Shown here piece after piece: positions 10,786-21,658 of a stretch of 64,000 nt of DNA. Source of the DNA: Stachybotrys elegans (Eukaryota > Ascomycota > Sordariomycetes > Hypocreales > Stachybotryaceae); the NCBI GenBank assembly GCA_020746835.1, contig JAGPNK010000001.1, forward strand, positions 4,712,001 through 4,776,000. Direction: 5' to 3'. The number at the start of each line of letters is the position of its first letter. The stretch's first letter is position 1. Both the position numbers and the translations under genes were made by a program. A model generated the notes under the pieces. That model made no database searches. It was not told the DNA's origin and saw only the letters and a program-made list of their open reading frames with translations.

Positions 10786-12632
10786 ATGCTGACCAACTGG
10801 TTCTCTCCCCAACCCGAAGGCAACCGTTCTTCTTTGGACGAATCTAGGATCGATGTCGACGATGATACCCAAGTCATGGAGGCCGATCAGGGCAATGGTA
10901 AGTTTACTCTTATCCATGTCTATCCGCCGACGCCGGCATCGCGCGTTCCAAGCTGACGCTGCTTTGCAAGTCCTTTCCCACCTCATCTCCCAGTTGCGCC
11001 CCGGAGCCGACCTGAGCCGGGTGGTGCTGCCTACCTTCATTCTAGAGCCCCGAAGCATGCTCGAGAGAATCACAAAGTGCGCCGCTTCTTCCCGATCCGC
11101 CGCCTAAATTGTGCTGACTGTTTCTCAGCTTCATGTGCCATCCCGAGATGCTACTACACATCCCAACACTGGATGACCCAGTTGAACGTTTTGTGTCGGT
11201 GGTTAAGTTCTATCTGAGCGGCTGGCACATTCGCCCACCGTACGTATACACCTTGCTGGTGCATGTCATGGGCCCTCGAGATTGCTAACGCCTGCGCAGT
11301 GGCGTTAAGAAGCCTCTGAACCCCATTCTCGGCGAAGTCTTTACGTGCTACTGGGATCTCGAAGGCCAGAAGCGAGCCTATTACATCTCCGAGCAGACGT
11401 CGCACCACCCTCCCAAGTCCAGTTACTTTTACCTCGCTCCCCATCATCACATCCGCATCGACGGCACCTTGAAGCCGCGCAGTCGATTCCTCGGCAACTC
11501 GGCTGCCAGTCTCATGGAAGGCATCTCTTACCTGACCCTCTTGAACCGAGGCAGTGACCCTTCCAAGGGAGAGCAATAGTTTGTCAACCGAATGCACATT
11601 TAGGGTCTTGGACAGTCGCTGATATTCGATAGCATCCTAACACAGCCCAACATGTACGCCCGAGGCATTCTGTTCGGCAAGATGAAGTACGAGCTTGGAG
11701 ACCACAGCGTGGTGCGCTGCCCTGAACTCGACCTGGTAGCCGACATCGAATTCAAGGTCAAGGGCTGGGTGGGTGGCACGTACAACGCGATTGGTGGCAG
11801 CATCAAGAAGGCGAGTACGGGAGAGGTCCTTTACGATCTTTCGGGTCTTTGGAGCGAGGAGATGTTCATCAAGAATATGACGGTAAGTTATAGTCATCAT
11901 GCCAGACTTGCCCTCAGTCCTTGACTAATCCATACAGACCGGACACCGTGAAATGTTCTTTGATGCCATGAAGATGAAGCCTAGCTCGCCGCTGGTGCGA
12001 CCCATTGAGGAGCAGGGCGAGCGCGAGTCGCAGCGGCTTTGGGCCAACACAGCCAAGGCGGTCAAGGAGAGGAACCACGACCTCGCCACCGACGAGAAGA
12101 CCAAGATCGAGGATCGACAGCGAGAAGAGGCTGCTACGAGAGCACAGGACACCGTCGAGTGGCATCCTCGACTCTTCAGGCCTGTCCAATCTGCCCCAGG
12201 CGAGCCAGAGGAAGGCATGGAAACGCTCGAGTGGATTATCAATGCCAAGATGTGAGTTTGGTTGGCAACACAACCCATGCCTGATTTGTTACTGACAACT
12301 CTTCCAGCGATCACACTGCTTCTCCCGACAAACAGGCCGAGCAGGTTATGGCCATCTATCCCATCATCAAAGGCCAAGTGTTCACCGAGAGAAACATTAT
12401 CCCTCCCTTCCACTCCAAGGAAGATAGTGCCCCCGCTGCACCACCTGCACCACCTTCAAGCGAAGGCCAGGGAGACTTGATTGACTTTGGTCAGAATGGC
12501 GAGCCTACGGCAACAGCACCACCGATTCAAGAATCCCCGGACGAGATCCAGAAGATGCTGTCTTCGACTGGAAAGCCAGCAGAGGGTCCCCTGATCGATT
12601 TTACCCAAGACATGAAAAAGGATTTGCCATAG
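10786..12632 (+). CDS. Oxysterol-binding protein-related lipid transfer protein (Kes1/Osh4 type), with a defective splice donor
   Basis: It carries the OSBP signature EQTSHHPP plus [20 protein letters not shown] and ELSGLW-like ([11 protein letters not shown]) segments. The family moves sterol and PI4P between ER and Golgi or plasma membranes. Exons that preserve the frame are 10786-10897, 10971-11076, 11129-11239, 11300-11575, 11633-11882, 11938-12251 and 12308-12632; they sum to exactly 498 codons (497 aa). No PH or ankyrin domain is present, as in short Osh proteins. The C-terminus has two LIDF repeats and Pro/Ala-rich linkers. The intron after exon 4 (11576-11632) starts with AT rather than GT; if unspliced, TAG at 11577-11579 would end the protein after 202 residues. 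Family very sure; functionality depends on that junction. Confidence 0.88.
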
Positions 12633-13027
12633 GGTGAGAGACCGGGGGGGCAGCCCTTTCGATGCTGTACCAGTCAGAGGAACGGAGCTATTTGGGTTCC
12701 ATCGTGGCTTCGAGCATGGCATAAATTTACATCTAATGTTTTCACTGTGGCGTAAATTGGGATCAGTTTAGACAACACTGGACACGAGTCGTACTGTACA
12801 TATCTGCATCGTGGTCCATTGCTACATGTTAACAAGATTATAAACCCGGCAACTGCTTTTGGTACATTTGATGACGGCCCAAAGTTTAGTATTTTGATAT
12901 TCTCGACTCATGATTCAAACATGCTCTACTGAGCCTAGCCGTGTGACCCTTTCCCCTCAAAACGCCGTGACCATGAACGATTTATTGCAAAAATTTGACA
13001 CTATAGCGAACCGAGGCTGCGTGCCTA
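12633..13027. other. Convergent 3' ends of the OSBP and U2AF genes
   Basis: About 400 bases between two converging genes. It is A/T-rich around 12720-12900, consistent with two 3' UTRs. I see nothing else. Confidence 0.6.
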
Positions 13028-13827
13028 CTAGTATCGCCGCCTCGTGGGCTCGGGCGTCGGGGAGCGGCTGGCGCTCTTCTCGTCGCGCCCTCGCATCTTG
13101 AGCCACTTCTTGGTGCTGAGTGTGAGCTCGCGGTCGAGCTCCTCGCTGGGGTTCTTGCGGTGGATGAAGTTGCAGAAGCCGCCACGAACGCAGCCCTCGC
13201 CGGAGTTGAGGCGGCAGCAGGCTTCGCGGAAGTCGGTGACGGGGCTGAGCTCGCAGTAGATGGGACGGGCGGCGTACCAGCGGTTGTTGAGTTCGTCGCA
13301 AGCCTTCTGAGCGGATTCTTCGTACTTGAATCGGGCGTAGACGTTACCGATGAGGTCTGCAAGGGTGATGGTCAGCGAGTGTGATGGTGAAAAGAGTGGG
13401 AGAGGAAATACTCACGGTCATTGTTGTTGTCGCAAACGACGAGCTCCTCCAGCTCGCCGTACTTGCACAGCTCGCACCAGATGTCCTCGTAGAAGGCGTC
13501 GAAGTGGTTCTGCAGCTGGGCGGCGTTCATGCGGTTCTTGGAGTCGTAGGCCGGGTTCTGGTACAGGTTGGGCATGAGGATGGTCTGACTGTAGGAGGGC
13601 TTAACGTGTTTTCGCGAGCAGCGGTCGCCATGACGGCAGGCGCCAATTTTCTAAAGAGGTTCAATGGTTAGCGCACGGTAATTCAGAGAAGTGCGATGTA
13701 TGTCGCGCGTGCGCGCGCGCCGGGAATTGCATGAGGGCTTGAGGATGGGAATGCGACTTACGAAGTAGAATGAGCAGTTGACCTTGTCAAGCTCGGTTCC
13801 GAAAATGGAGGCGAGGAAATTGGCCAT
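13028..13827 (-). CDS. U2AF small subunit (U2AF35/U2AF23), splicing factor
   Basis: Three exons, 13762-13827, 13416-13650 and 13028-13356 on the minus strand, encode exactly 209 residues. The order is an N-terminal CCCH zinc finger ([20 protein letters not shown]), a U2AF-homology RRM with NVYARFKYEE, then a second CCCH finger (CCRLNSGEGCVRGGFCNFIH). This protein reads the 3' splice-site AG together with the large U2AF subunit. The tail after the second finger is short (ASRSPTPEPTRRRY), with no extended RS domain, as in the yeast-type 23-kDa form. It is divergent from the ELMO gene across 745 bases. Confidence 0.95.
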
Positions 13828-14572
13828 TGTGAGAGAATTGTGAGGCTGTCGGTAGGGTGAGAGAGGAGGGGACGGGAAGATGACGGGGAAGAAAAAGAGA
13901 GATGCGGATATGAGGAAGCGGTTGTGATGCTTGATCTTGCAAGAAAGATAATAGCTTCCAGTAGTAGCAAAGGTTGGTTAGCCTTGCGCCACAGTGGCTA
14001 CGAGAGTCACGTGAAGAATGTGGCTGATTTGTCAGGGATGCTGAATCTTCTAGCAGTGAGACGTGCATGATAAGTGGGTCGAATTTTAGTGCCAAATCGT
14101 AAATTGTTCCCCATTGAAACTTCAAACGGGCCATTGGCAAATGAAGCAAGGCAAGTAAACAGCGGGAGCAAGGAGGAGTGCCAGTAGTCAATCAACTGCT
14201 CGGGAGGGTATTAGACTTGGGGTTGGGACTTGCATGAGCCAGATAGGTACCTAGTAGTACATAACGAAGGGAACGAAGTACATGATAGAACCCCTGATCT
14301 GGACATCTGGTTGGCTAGACATTTGTGGTTGAACCCCTACGCTGCCGCTTCACATGAAACTGGACAGCGCTAGGTTGTTTTAGTAGCAATCTGCATCCTC
14401 GAATTGGCATATGGTTTCCAGACCCAACGCGACGACAAGCTCTCCTGAATCCAACGCAAAGAGACGGCATTGACGTGCCCGAACCACCTCGCCCGACAGG
14501 CAATGACATGATCGATCGAATCCAGCAGCCTTAATCCTCCCACCTCCTCGTCACGAGCCCATAATCTGCACC
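13828..14572. promoter_or_regulatory. Divergent promoter region between U2AF and ELMO genes
   Basis: This 745-base region separates two divergent starts, so it should hold both promoters. I see no specific element beyond a GTACCTAGTAGTAC motif near 14248 and no coding frame. Confidence 0.5.
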
Positions 14573-16726
14573 ATGGATCAGGCCGACATCCCCGCGCTCC
14601 TGGCGCGCATGTCGAGCGACGAAGACGCCGCGCGCAAGATGGCCGTCTTCAAGCTGCAGAGCTCCATCAACGACCCTTCCTTCGCCGACGTCTTCATCTC
14701 CTCGGGCGGCCTCGTCATACTGCGCCGGCTGATCATGGGGTCGGGTGGCAACACGCTGGCGTACTCGCTCCAGAGCCTCACACGTCTCCTCGAGGTGGAT
14801 ATGGGATGGGACATATTCGAGGGACCGACGGCCACGGATCTCGTGGAGCGCATCGTCGAGCTGATTGTCACGAATCCGCTCGTCAATATCCTGCGCGGCG
14901 CCATGTCCATCCTCGTCGCCCTCGTCAGCCACTCGCAGTCGAGCATCGAGTCCAAGCTGACGCCAGGCACGTTTGGCTTCCGCGCGCTCAAGCCAGCCGT
15001 GGCTGTCTACCCGCAGTTTTTCGAGCACGTCATCCAGCAGCTGCAGAGCGCAGACCACGCGCTGTGTGCGAATGCGCTCATGCTGATCAATGCGCTCATG
15101 CGCGACGCTCTGTCGAGTGATGGCACGGCGCTCGTGGCCAGGTCGCCCGTCAGCCCTGGCGGATCTACCAACGGGTCTGGGGGGTCGGCCAACGGAGAGG
15201 AATGGGCCAAGCTCATAAAACAGATCCAAGACCTGGGGCTGATAAAGGCCGTGTACAACCTCATGCAGAGCTCGGCGCTGCAAGACCTAGCACATCCCAT
15301 GCTGGAGTTCCAGTCCCTTACCAAGGTTCTGCTACGGAAGTGGCGCGAAGTCGGCGTGGACCTCGAGCGTCCCGAACACAGACGAGCGCTCAAGGGCCTG
15401 AACCTAGCCAGCAACCCGGACCGAGGGGTGACGACCAACGGGCAGGCCAAGGAGGACTCGGCCGAGCCGGGCAGGAAGGGGAGCCGGAGGCACAACCCGG
15501 AGAAATGGAGGCGGCTGGGCTTCGAGACGGAGAGCCCGGCTCAGGAGTTTGAGACGGCGGGCTACCTGGGCATGATTGACCTGACAGACTACGTGCGGAA
15601 ACACGAGGAGGCGTTCCAGAGGATGCTGCTCGAGCAATCGACGAAACCCATGAACGAGCGTTGTCCGTTTGCACGGGCCAGCTTGGCGGTGACCATGATT
15701 CTATACGACCATTTTGAGGTGGACAAGGTGGACCTGGAGGATACCAAGGGCTATCAAGGCGTGGACATGACGGACCACGACATGCTATTCCGGCCTCTTC
15801 TTCTCCAGTGGTCGAGGCTCCACACGGCAGGGCTGCACAGCTTCCTCCGGATGTGGAAAGCAACGGGCGCCGAGCAGAGCGACTTCGAGAAGGTGGCCGA
15901 GCTGGTCCGGATACTGGTGGAGCAGGTGGTAGGACAGGCGCCGCGGACCAAGGACGTGCTGGAGGTGGAGGACGAGATGCACGAGTTTGACATTGGACGG
16001 CTGCGCGAGGCGCAGATGGAGTTCCTGCAGATGTCCTTTGAGGACACCTGGGGCCAGCACTTCCAGCAGGTGCGCGAGGAGCTGCGACAGGAGGCGCTGC
16101 AGTTCGTCAAGGAGCAGCGGGTGCGGTGCCTGCTGGAGGGCTCGTGGTTCTCGACCAAGCAGCGGTCCATGGACGCCGCGGGATGGCGGTTCGCCAAGCT
16201 GTCGCACAACCGGCGGTATCTGCACTACGCGGACTTTGGGGAGAGGGGCGCGAACGACCCCGGGCTGGACATGCTCAAGGACAAGGTCGATCTCAGCACC
16301 ATCAGCTCCGTCGTGTCCAATGTGTCCACCAACAGCGGCGAGGACCCGGGCGCGCTGGGGGAGAGCGGCGGCAGCAGCGTGGCGGCGCAAGGCCAGAAGA
16401 CGACGACCAAGATTACCATTTACAGCTTCACGAACGCGGACGGAGGCGGGGGGAAGGGCGCCGACGCGCACGAGGTGGCGATTCTCACGCTGTGGCCCGT
16501 CAGCCACAGCCTGGCGTCGGAGTGGCTGGACGGCTTGCTCATGCTGCTCAACCAGGCGCCCATCACGGCCGAGACCAACAAGCTCATCAAGCTGGTGGCG
16601 GACTACGGGCTCAAGATCCGGCTGCTTAACGTGCGCATGGACTCGGCGTTCGAGCTGCCGCCGCCTGGGGCGGGCGTGGTGCCGAGCAGAGAGGGGCTCG
16701 ACGACGACTACTTCTTTGAAGTATAG
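14573..16726 (+). CDS. ELMO/CED-12 family protein, 717 aa, intronless
   Basis: A single exon starting at CACCATGG. Residues 1-270 form armadillo-like helices (GGLVILRRLI, LVERIVELIV, ALMLINALM). The ELMO core lies around residues 300-470 (FRPLLLQWSRLHTAGLHSF). A PH-like module follows from about 510 (GSWFSTKQRS, WRFAKLSHNRRYLHY). The end is proline-rich (ELPPPGAGVVP), matching the PxxP tail by which animal ELMO binds DOCK-type Rac exchange factors. By family knowledge it should act with a DOCK protein in Rac-dependent polarity; this is inference for a fungus. The coding region is notably GC-rich at third positions. Length matches animal ELMO (about 720). Confidence 0.9.
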   Translation: MDQADIPALLARMSSDEDAARKMAVFKLQSSINDPSFADVFISSGGLVILRRLIMGSGGNTLAYSLQSLTRLLEVDMGWDIFEGPTATDLVERIVELIVTNPLVNILRGAMSILVALVSHSQSSIESKLTPGTFGFRALKPAVAVYPQFFEHVIQQLQSADHALCANALMLINALMRDALSSDGTALVARSPVSPGGSTNGSGGSANGEEWAKLIKQIQDLGLIKAVYNLMQSSALQDLAHPMLEFQSLTKVLLRKWREVGVDLERPEHRRALKGLNLASNPDRGVTTNGQAKEDSAEPGRKGSRRHNPEKWRRLGFETESPAQEFETAGYLGMIDLTDYVRKHEEAFQRMLLEQSTKPMNERCPFARASLAVTMILYDHFEVDKVDLEDTKGYQGVDMTDHDMLFRPLLLQWSRLHTAGLHSFLRMWKATGAEQSDFEKVAELVRILVEQVVGQAPRTKDVLEVEDEMHEFDIGRLREAQMEFLQMSFEDTWGQHFQQVREELRQEALQFVKEQRVRCLLEGSWFSTKQRSMDAAGWRFAKLSHNRRYLHYADFGERGANDPGLDMLKDKVDLSTISSVVSNVSTNSGEDPGALGESGGSSVAAQGQKTTTKITIYSFTNADGGGGKGADAHEVAILTLWPVSHSLASEWLDGLLMLLNQAPITAETNKLIKLVADYGLKIRLLNVRMDSAFELPPPGAGVVPSREGLDDDYFFEV

Positions 16727-17336
16727 GGCATCTTCTCTCCTCCTTTCTTCTTTAACCTTTTTTTCCCTTTCCACCTAATGCCCTCCTTTTCTACTACGCC
16801 TACTGGCATCCTGTTCTCACTGTCCTGTATCATTACACGTATACCCTCTCCTCCCCTGTTGTGGGCAGGGACAGCTGGCAAAGCATGGCGCACGTGCATT
16901 ATCTTTGGTGTTTTATGCCCCTCTCGCCTCTCTTTCTCTCTCGTCGGCGGCTTAATTGGAACGATGAGAACGGATGGCGGAGAGGGGAAGGGGGAGGTGC
17001 CGGCTTGCGAGTCGGCGAATTGAGACGAGTTGAAATTGAATATAGCTGGCACACGTATGACAAATAGATCACGCAAAGAAATAGACGCGCTGATTAGCTG
17101 GCTCGTTTGCCCAACGCAAGTCAAGTACGTAAGTGCAGTGTGTTGCAGGGAGGCAATGTCTTGGTGCCCGAAACATCGCGGGGGGGTGGATGATGTCGTG
17201 TTTCCCAGCTGAGACTGTGACTGGCTGTGATAAGCTGGGCTACAGCAAAACAATTGACATCGAGGAGCTCGGTTTCACGGCCTCAGAGGGGGAACCGTTT
17301 TGTTTTCTGAATGCAGGCGAGTGAATGCCTGAGGAG

Positions 17337-17361
17337 AAAGAGAGAGAGAGAGAGAGAGAAA
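17337..17361. repeat. (AG)n dinucleotide repeat
   Basis: An uninterrupted AG tract of about 12 units in noncoding sequence. Confidence 0.85.
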
Positions 17362-18824
17362 GGCCGGGAGCATCCTTGTCGACTGATCGGATCTGGGCAT
17401 CAAAGAGTGGAGGAGGGCGTGTCCACACGAAGCTGGAGCTTCTAAGGCAAGGCACATCAGCGGGCGTTGAAGGGCGGTGATTGATGCAGTGTATCCATGC
17501 AGTGAATGTAAAGGTGGTGGTCCGGGCCATCAGATGAGGACTCAAATAGATGGCGAGCACGGAAGCGTTTGGGCTGGAATGCAGAATGAGAGACGCAAGG
17601 GGTAGTAGGAAACTGTCTGAAGCCATCAAGACAGGCTATGTCATCGCTATCATCACGAGCACAGACAGAAGAAGAGGTGAGGTAAGAAGAAGAAAAAGTG
17701 AGGCTGCTTTTCTCCCGGATTCCGACCGGCGCCAGGAACTAGAGGCCTTCTTCCATGGCGGTACGTGGACGCTTGCGAAGCGGTGACTCGGCATCTTTCA
17801 TTCTCTGCTGCTCTGCTCACTCTCGCTCCTCCACCTACAGCGTAGTAGGTCAAGGGATCCACGAAAAGGCTGCATGCTTGCATGAGAGCGGAACCTTGCC
17901 TGTGTGGGATCGGCAAGGACGGTAAGAGCATAGCGCGCGGCGCGCAAGCTGCAGCGAGGCGTGCTGGTTGTTTTTGATGCGTCGTGGTGGTGGTGGTGCG
18001 TGGGGAAGCAGGAAGGTGAACAGACGAATGAGCAAGCAAGCTTCCTAACAAGAAAAGAGGTGTGCGTGAGCACTGGCAAGCTCCTCCTTGGAACGGGGGG
18101 AGAGCTGCGTCCTTGCTGCGGGGTGAGTTGGGTAGGTTGGCCTGAACCTGACCGTCTTTTTCGATCTTCTTCCAAGTCTAGCCCGGATTTTTTTTGCTTG
18201 TCCTGCATGTGCTTTGGGCAAGTTCTTTCTTTTAATCATCCCGTCCGCCGCCCTCCATTCTCATCCCCCTCTTCTTCCTCTTTCTCTCTTCAATCCCCTC
18301 CTCTTCTTCTCCTTTTACCTGTAGGGACGTGGCGTCACATCGCACTCCCTCAGGTTTCGCCGCCTCTACTACACCCCAAATCCCGACACCGAGACGAAGC
18401 CAGACCGAGGGGCGTGACGTACGTCGGGACGAAACAATTTTATCCTGGTATTAATCGGCTGGGGCTGGGGACGGGGAAGCCCAGGCTTGCTGAGCCCCAG
18501 AGGGCTGTCATCCAGCCGTTCCCATCGTGGCTGGTTTCAATTGAAGGAACCCACTCCTGGGTTTCTCGTCTTGCTTGTGCTTCAGGATTCGCACGATCCC
18601 TGAGTCAGCCGTCAGGCTCGAAACGAACTGGGGCTGATCTTCTGGCGCCGTTCCAGCGGTCACCCACTGGAGCACCATCCCTGATCTGAGCGACCGTCAG
18701 GGGGGTACGAGCCCGAAGCAGCTAAAGATAAACCGCCAAGGGGTTGTCGACTTTTCCTCGCCAGGTTTTTGTCCATCGAAAAATTTCACGGGCTTTCTTA
18801 GGAGAGCGAGATAGGAAAACAAAG

Positions 18825-19110
18825 GTATGTTACTTCTTCAGCTGTGCTTTCTCCCCCTTTTACCTTGATGCCTGTACCTACCCATCACTCTGTTCGCTGC
18901 GGCTCGCATTGTATTTCCTGGGTGAGTACCTCGTACGTACGCATGTACGTACGCACATGCTGTGGCGCCGCTTCAGGCAACCAGCAATTGCAAGTGGAGG
19001 AGCCTGATCTATCCCTTTTTTAAAGCAGCCAATCTGTCCCCAACTCTACACTTGCATCTCCATCACCACAGATCGGCTTATCACTAACGGGCATTTCTTG
19101 TTACCTACAG
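18825..19110 (+). other. Candidate 5'-UTR intron of the PRA1 gene
   Basis: The segment begins AAAG|GTATGT and ends CCTACAG, with a CACTAAC branch site near 19081. At 286 nt it is longer than the coding introns here. It ends 80 bases before the PRA1 start codon. RNA evidence would be decisive. Confidence 0.45.
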
Positions 19111-19190
19111 AAGAACCATATCTGGTAAATATACCATTTGTTCTACGTACCACCCGCTTCTACGGAAACCAACCATCCACTTCATCAACA

Positions 19191-19721
19191 ATGGCTCGCA
19201 TTCAGATTCCTCTCGACGTTATCACGTCGCGCCTCGGCCTCGGCGAGCGATTTGAGAGCCTGCGATCCGGCTCCCTCAGCAGCCGCTTCTCCAACCTGCG
19301 ACCGCTGTCCGAGTTCTTCGACTTCAAGCGTCTCTCCAAGCCTGCCAACTTCGCCGAGACGCAGTCGCGCGTCAACTACAACCTGAGCCACTTCTCCAGC
19401 AACTATGCCGTCCTCTTTGTCATGCTCAGCCTGTACGCCCTCCTCACCAACTGGCTGCTGCTCTTCGACATCATCCTCGTCGTTGCCGGCATGTGGGTTA
19501 TCGGCCGCCTCGACGGTCGCGATCTCGAGATTGGCACCTTCCGTGCCACTTCTTCCCAGCTCTACACCGGTCTGCTCGTCGTCTCCATCCCTCTTGGTCT
19601 TCTGGCATCCCCCATCTCGACGCTGCTGTGGCTGATCGGCGCAAGCGGCGTGTCCATCCTCGGACACGCTGCTTTTATGGACAAGCCCATCGATGAGGCT
19701 TTTTCAGGGGAGGCGGTCTAG
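19191..19721 (+). CDS. YIP3: PRA1/Yip3 family prenylated Rab acceptor
   Basis: A 176-residue single-exon protein starting at AACAATGG. The cytosolic N-terminus (FDFKRLSKPANFAETQSRVN) matches the PRA1 signature that precedes the membrane domain. Two hydrophobic hairpins follow at about residues 75-110 and 125-165 (YAVLFVMLSLYALLTNW, GLLVVSIPLGLLASP). The family binds prenylated Rab GTPases and sorts them in ER-Golgi traffic. Upstream in-frame codons exist, but 19191 fits the family N-terminus. The next gene's open frame overlaps its last 25 bases. Confidence 0.92.
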   Translation: MARIQIPLDVITSRLGLGERFESLRSGSLSSRFSNLRPLSEFFDFKRLSKPANFAETQSRVNYNLSHFSSNYAVLFVMLSLYALLTNWLLLFDIILVVAGMWVIGRLDGRDLEIGTFRATSSQLYTGLLVVSIPLGLLASPISTLLWLIGASGVSILGHAAFMDKPIDEAFSGEAV

Positions 19722-20935
19722 TTGGTCGGCCGCGAGCTCCCAAATTTGCGCCCCAAGGGGGAAGACCATCGAGGCGCACGCGGAGGAGAGCAGAAGGGGA
19801 CGATGCGCAATACGAATACTGGGGAACTGATTCCCGGTTGGTGGAGGAGATTGATACAGAAAATGACGAGGACACAGACACGCAAGGCGTTGGTCTTGCG
19901 GTTGGGAATAGGCGCTATCCAAGCGATTTGCTTCGATATACGGGTACAGACTTAAGTGAGAGGGGGGCCGGCGCCAGTCGCAGGCTGCCATATGGTGAGG
20001 ACGAGGATGAAGAGGGGTCCAGCACGGACGGGGAAGGGTACGACGACGAGGAGCTCGCACACCTCTCCTCGCGCGAAAAGGAGGAACTGATTGTTCAAAC
20101 TGCACTCCTGCGAATTCAGCGGGCACAAGAAAGGGGGAGGGCCGACGTCAAGCTCAACAAGGAGCAGGTTGCAGCGCTTGAGCGACGGAGGAGACGACTA
20201 CAAGAAGAGGCGGAGAGGAGGCAGAATAGCGATCGCAGAAGGAAGAAGGAGAACCGGGTGTCGATTCCCATATCCCAGTTCGCCGATCCCATCTCCCGCC
20301 GATCTACACCTCCCGACCACATGTTGGAGGAGGAGGATCCGCAGGTTTACCCACCGATGGGCTACTTCCCTCCTCCTTCCGGTGCTCGCAGTCGGCAAAG
20401 GTCAGGCACCTCGACATCCCAGCGTCCGTCCAGCAGGGCCAGCGTCATGGATGAGCGAGGCTCCACCGCTCTTGACTACGAATACATTGCGCGACCACCT
20501 TCCTCGGCAAGTCGCCACTCGTCTCGGAGCAACGGCCTCGACCCGTTTCAGTTCCAAACAGCGGGACCGCGCGCGGCACCTCAGGCAGGCGCTGCAGTCC
20601 CGGCCAGGCGGAACGGCTCGGGTCCTACCGAGGTGGTGCAGGCGTCTCGGCGCGGTGCCCCGACTGGCCCCGTCACGAGGAGTGCTCGCGCATCGAGGCG
20701 GGCCAGCCCCGACGAGACAAGCGAAGACCGGACTGAGTCGAGCGAGGAGACGTCTGGCGACGAGCTGAGTCAGGGTGCACAGATCAGAGAATCTACAGGC
20801 AGGGGAAGAACTCGACCCTCGGCAATTGTAGTCGAGGAGTCTCCGCCCCCGGAGGCTCCCAAGAAGAAGTCATCAGCGTCCTCACCCGTAAAAAGAAAGC
20901 CTGTTGGTGGCGGTGGACGGAGGAGAAGAAAGTGA
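19697..20935 (+). CDS. Unrecognised charged, disordered protein; start codon not found
   Basis: The frame opens after a TGA at 19694-19696 and runs to 20935 (412 codons). Coding character is clear from about 19720: basic GRPRAPKF and PSRRTRRRAEGDD, then QYEYWGTDSRLVEEID, an acidic block, a charged helix (residues about 110-180 with many Glu/Arg), Ser/Pro-rich linkers and a basic tail (KRKPVGGGGRRRRK). There is no in-frame ATG between 19697 and the coding-looking N-terminus; the first lies deep inside the protein. Translation must therefore use a non-AUG codon, an upstream spliced exon, or the start has been lost. The composition suggests a nuclear protein, but I do not recognise it. Confidence 0.6.
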   Translation, partial: GFFRGGGLVGRPRAPKFAPQGGRPSRRTRRRAEGDDAQYEYWGTDSRLVEEIDTENDEDTDTQGVGLAVGNRRYPSDLLRYTGTDLSERGAGASRRLPYGEDEDEEGSSTDGEGYDDEELAHLSSREKEELIVQTALLRIQRAQERGRADVKLNKEQVAALERRRRRLQEEAERRQNSDRRRKKENRVSIPISQFADPISRRSTPPDHMLEEEDPQVYPPMGYFPPPSGARSRQRSGTSTSQRPSSRASVMDERGSTALDYEYIARPPSSASRHSSRSNGLDPFQFQTAGPRAAPQAGAAVPARRNGSGPTEVVQASRRGAPTGPVTRSARASRRASPDETSEDRTESSEETSGDELSQGAQIRESTGRGRTRPSAIVVEESPPPEAPKKKSSASSPVKRKPVGGGGRRRRK

Positions 20936-21658
20936 AGGGCAACGGCCAGCTCATTCAAGTCTGGTATACCCACTTTACCCATTGTTATATCGATCATACC
21001 TATCCCATTTCTTTAGAGATCCAATAGACTTAATGTTATTGTCCTGGAAGATGTCTGTCCCGTGTCCATACCACATATCTAGGTACTACTTATCGAACGT
21101 ACCACCGGTGTGTTGGGGGCCAAGTATGGGTTGCAGGGCGGTCTTTGGGGGTGTAACTGCTACGCACCCTAATCACGCGTACTTGGACAGCGATCGTTGA
21201 TCGTTGTGCAAGCGTTTTTTGCTAAATAATCGTTACTTATTAGGTCCACTATAAGCAGGCGGTAAGAGTGTCGAGGCTGGACTTAGATATGTACTTACCG
21301 ATTGGCTGGGCCCGGCTGTGGCCGGGATGGATGGACCCTTCCATTCAATGGCCACCAGAAGTTTGGTCTCCATACCCGTGTGGGGACTTGCCCAAGCTTC
21401 AGCCCAACTCGACCGAGGAGCTTGACGTCCATCCTCTGAATCCCCACCACCATTCATCGACATCGTGAATTGCAGGGCCCTCTATCTACCAAGTTCCCAT
21501 CTGTCCGCTCCCTCCGCGCAATTGTCGTGATACCCAACCCAATTCCCCCAGCAGACCAGCCGCTCCAAAGGCCGCAGCAATTGTACGACCGACTGACCGA
21601 CCAGAACTCCTCCTCCCACACGCGCGCTTCCCCCGGTTACCCGCGGTCCTCGCATCGA
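20936..21658. other. Intergenic region, pex4 promoter
   Basis: About 720 bases with no supported gene. Short frames at 21268-21468 look random. The last 120 bases, rich in C and A, are the probable pex4 leader. Confidence 0.55.

Larger units (their letters stand above)
16727..19190. other. Long intergenic region and PRA1 leader
   Basis: About 2.5 kb. It contains an (AG)n tract at 17337-17361 and a CT-rich segment at 18240-18330 typical of fungal promoters. A 242-codon open frame at 17961-18689 is low-complexity and not convincing. A candidate 5'-UTR intron runs from GTATGT at 18825 to CTACAG at 19110, with CACTAAC about 20 bases before the acceptor. Confidence 0.6.

Noticed and set aside
15785..16774. 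329-codon minus-strand frame opposite the ELMO gene
   Set aside because: Arg/Leu/His-rich shadow of a GC-biased gene, no domain.
17961..18689. 242-codon frame in the intergenic region before PRA1
   Set aside because: Its first half comes from simple pyrimidine tracts, and it shows no conserved motif.
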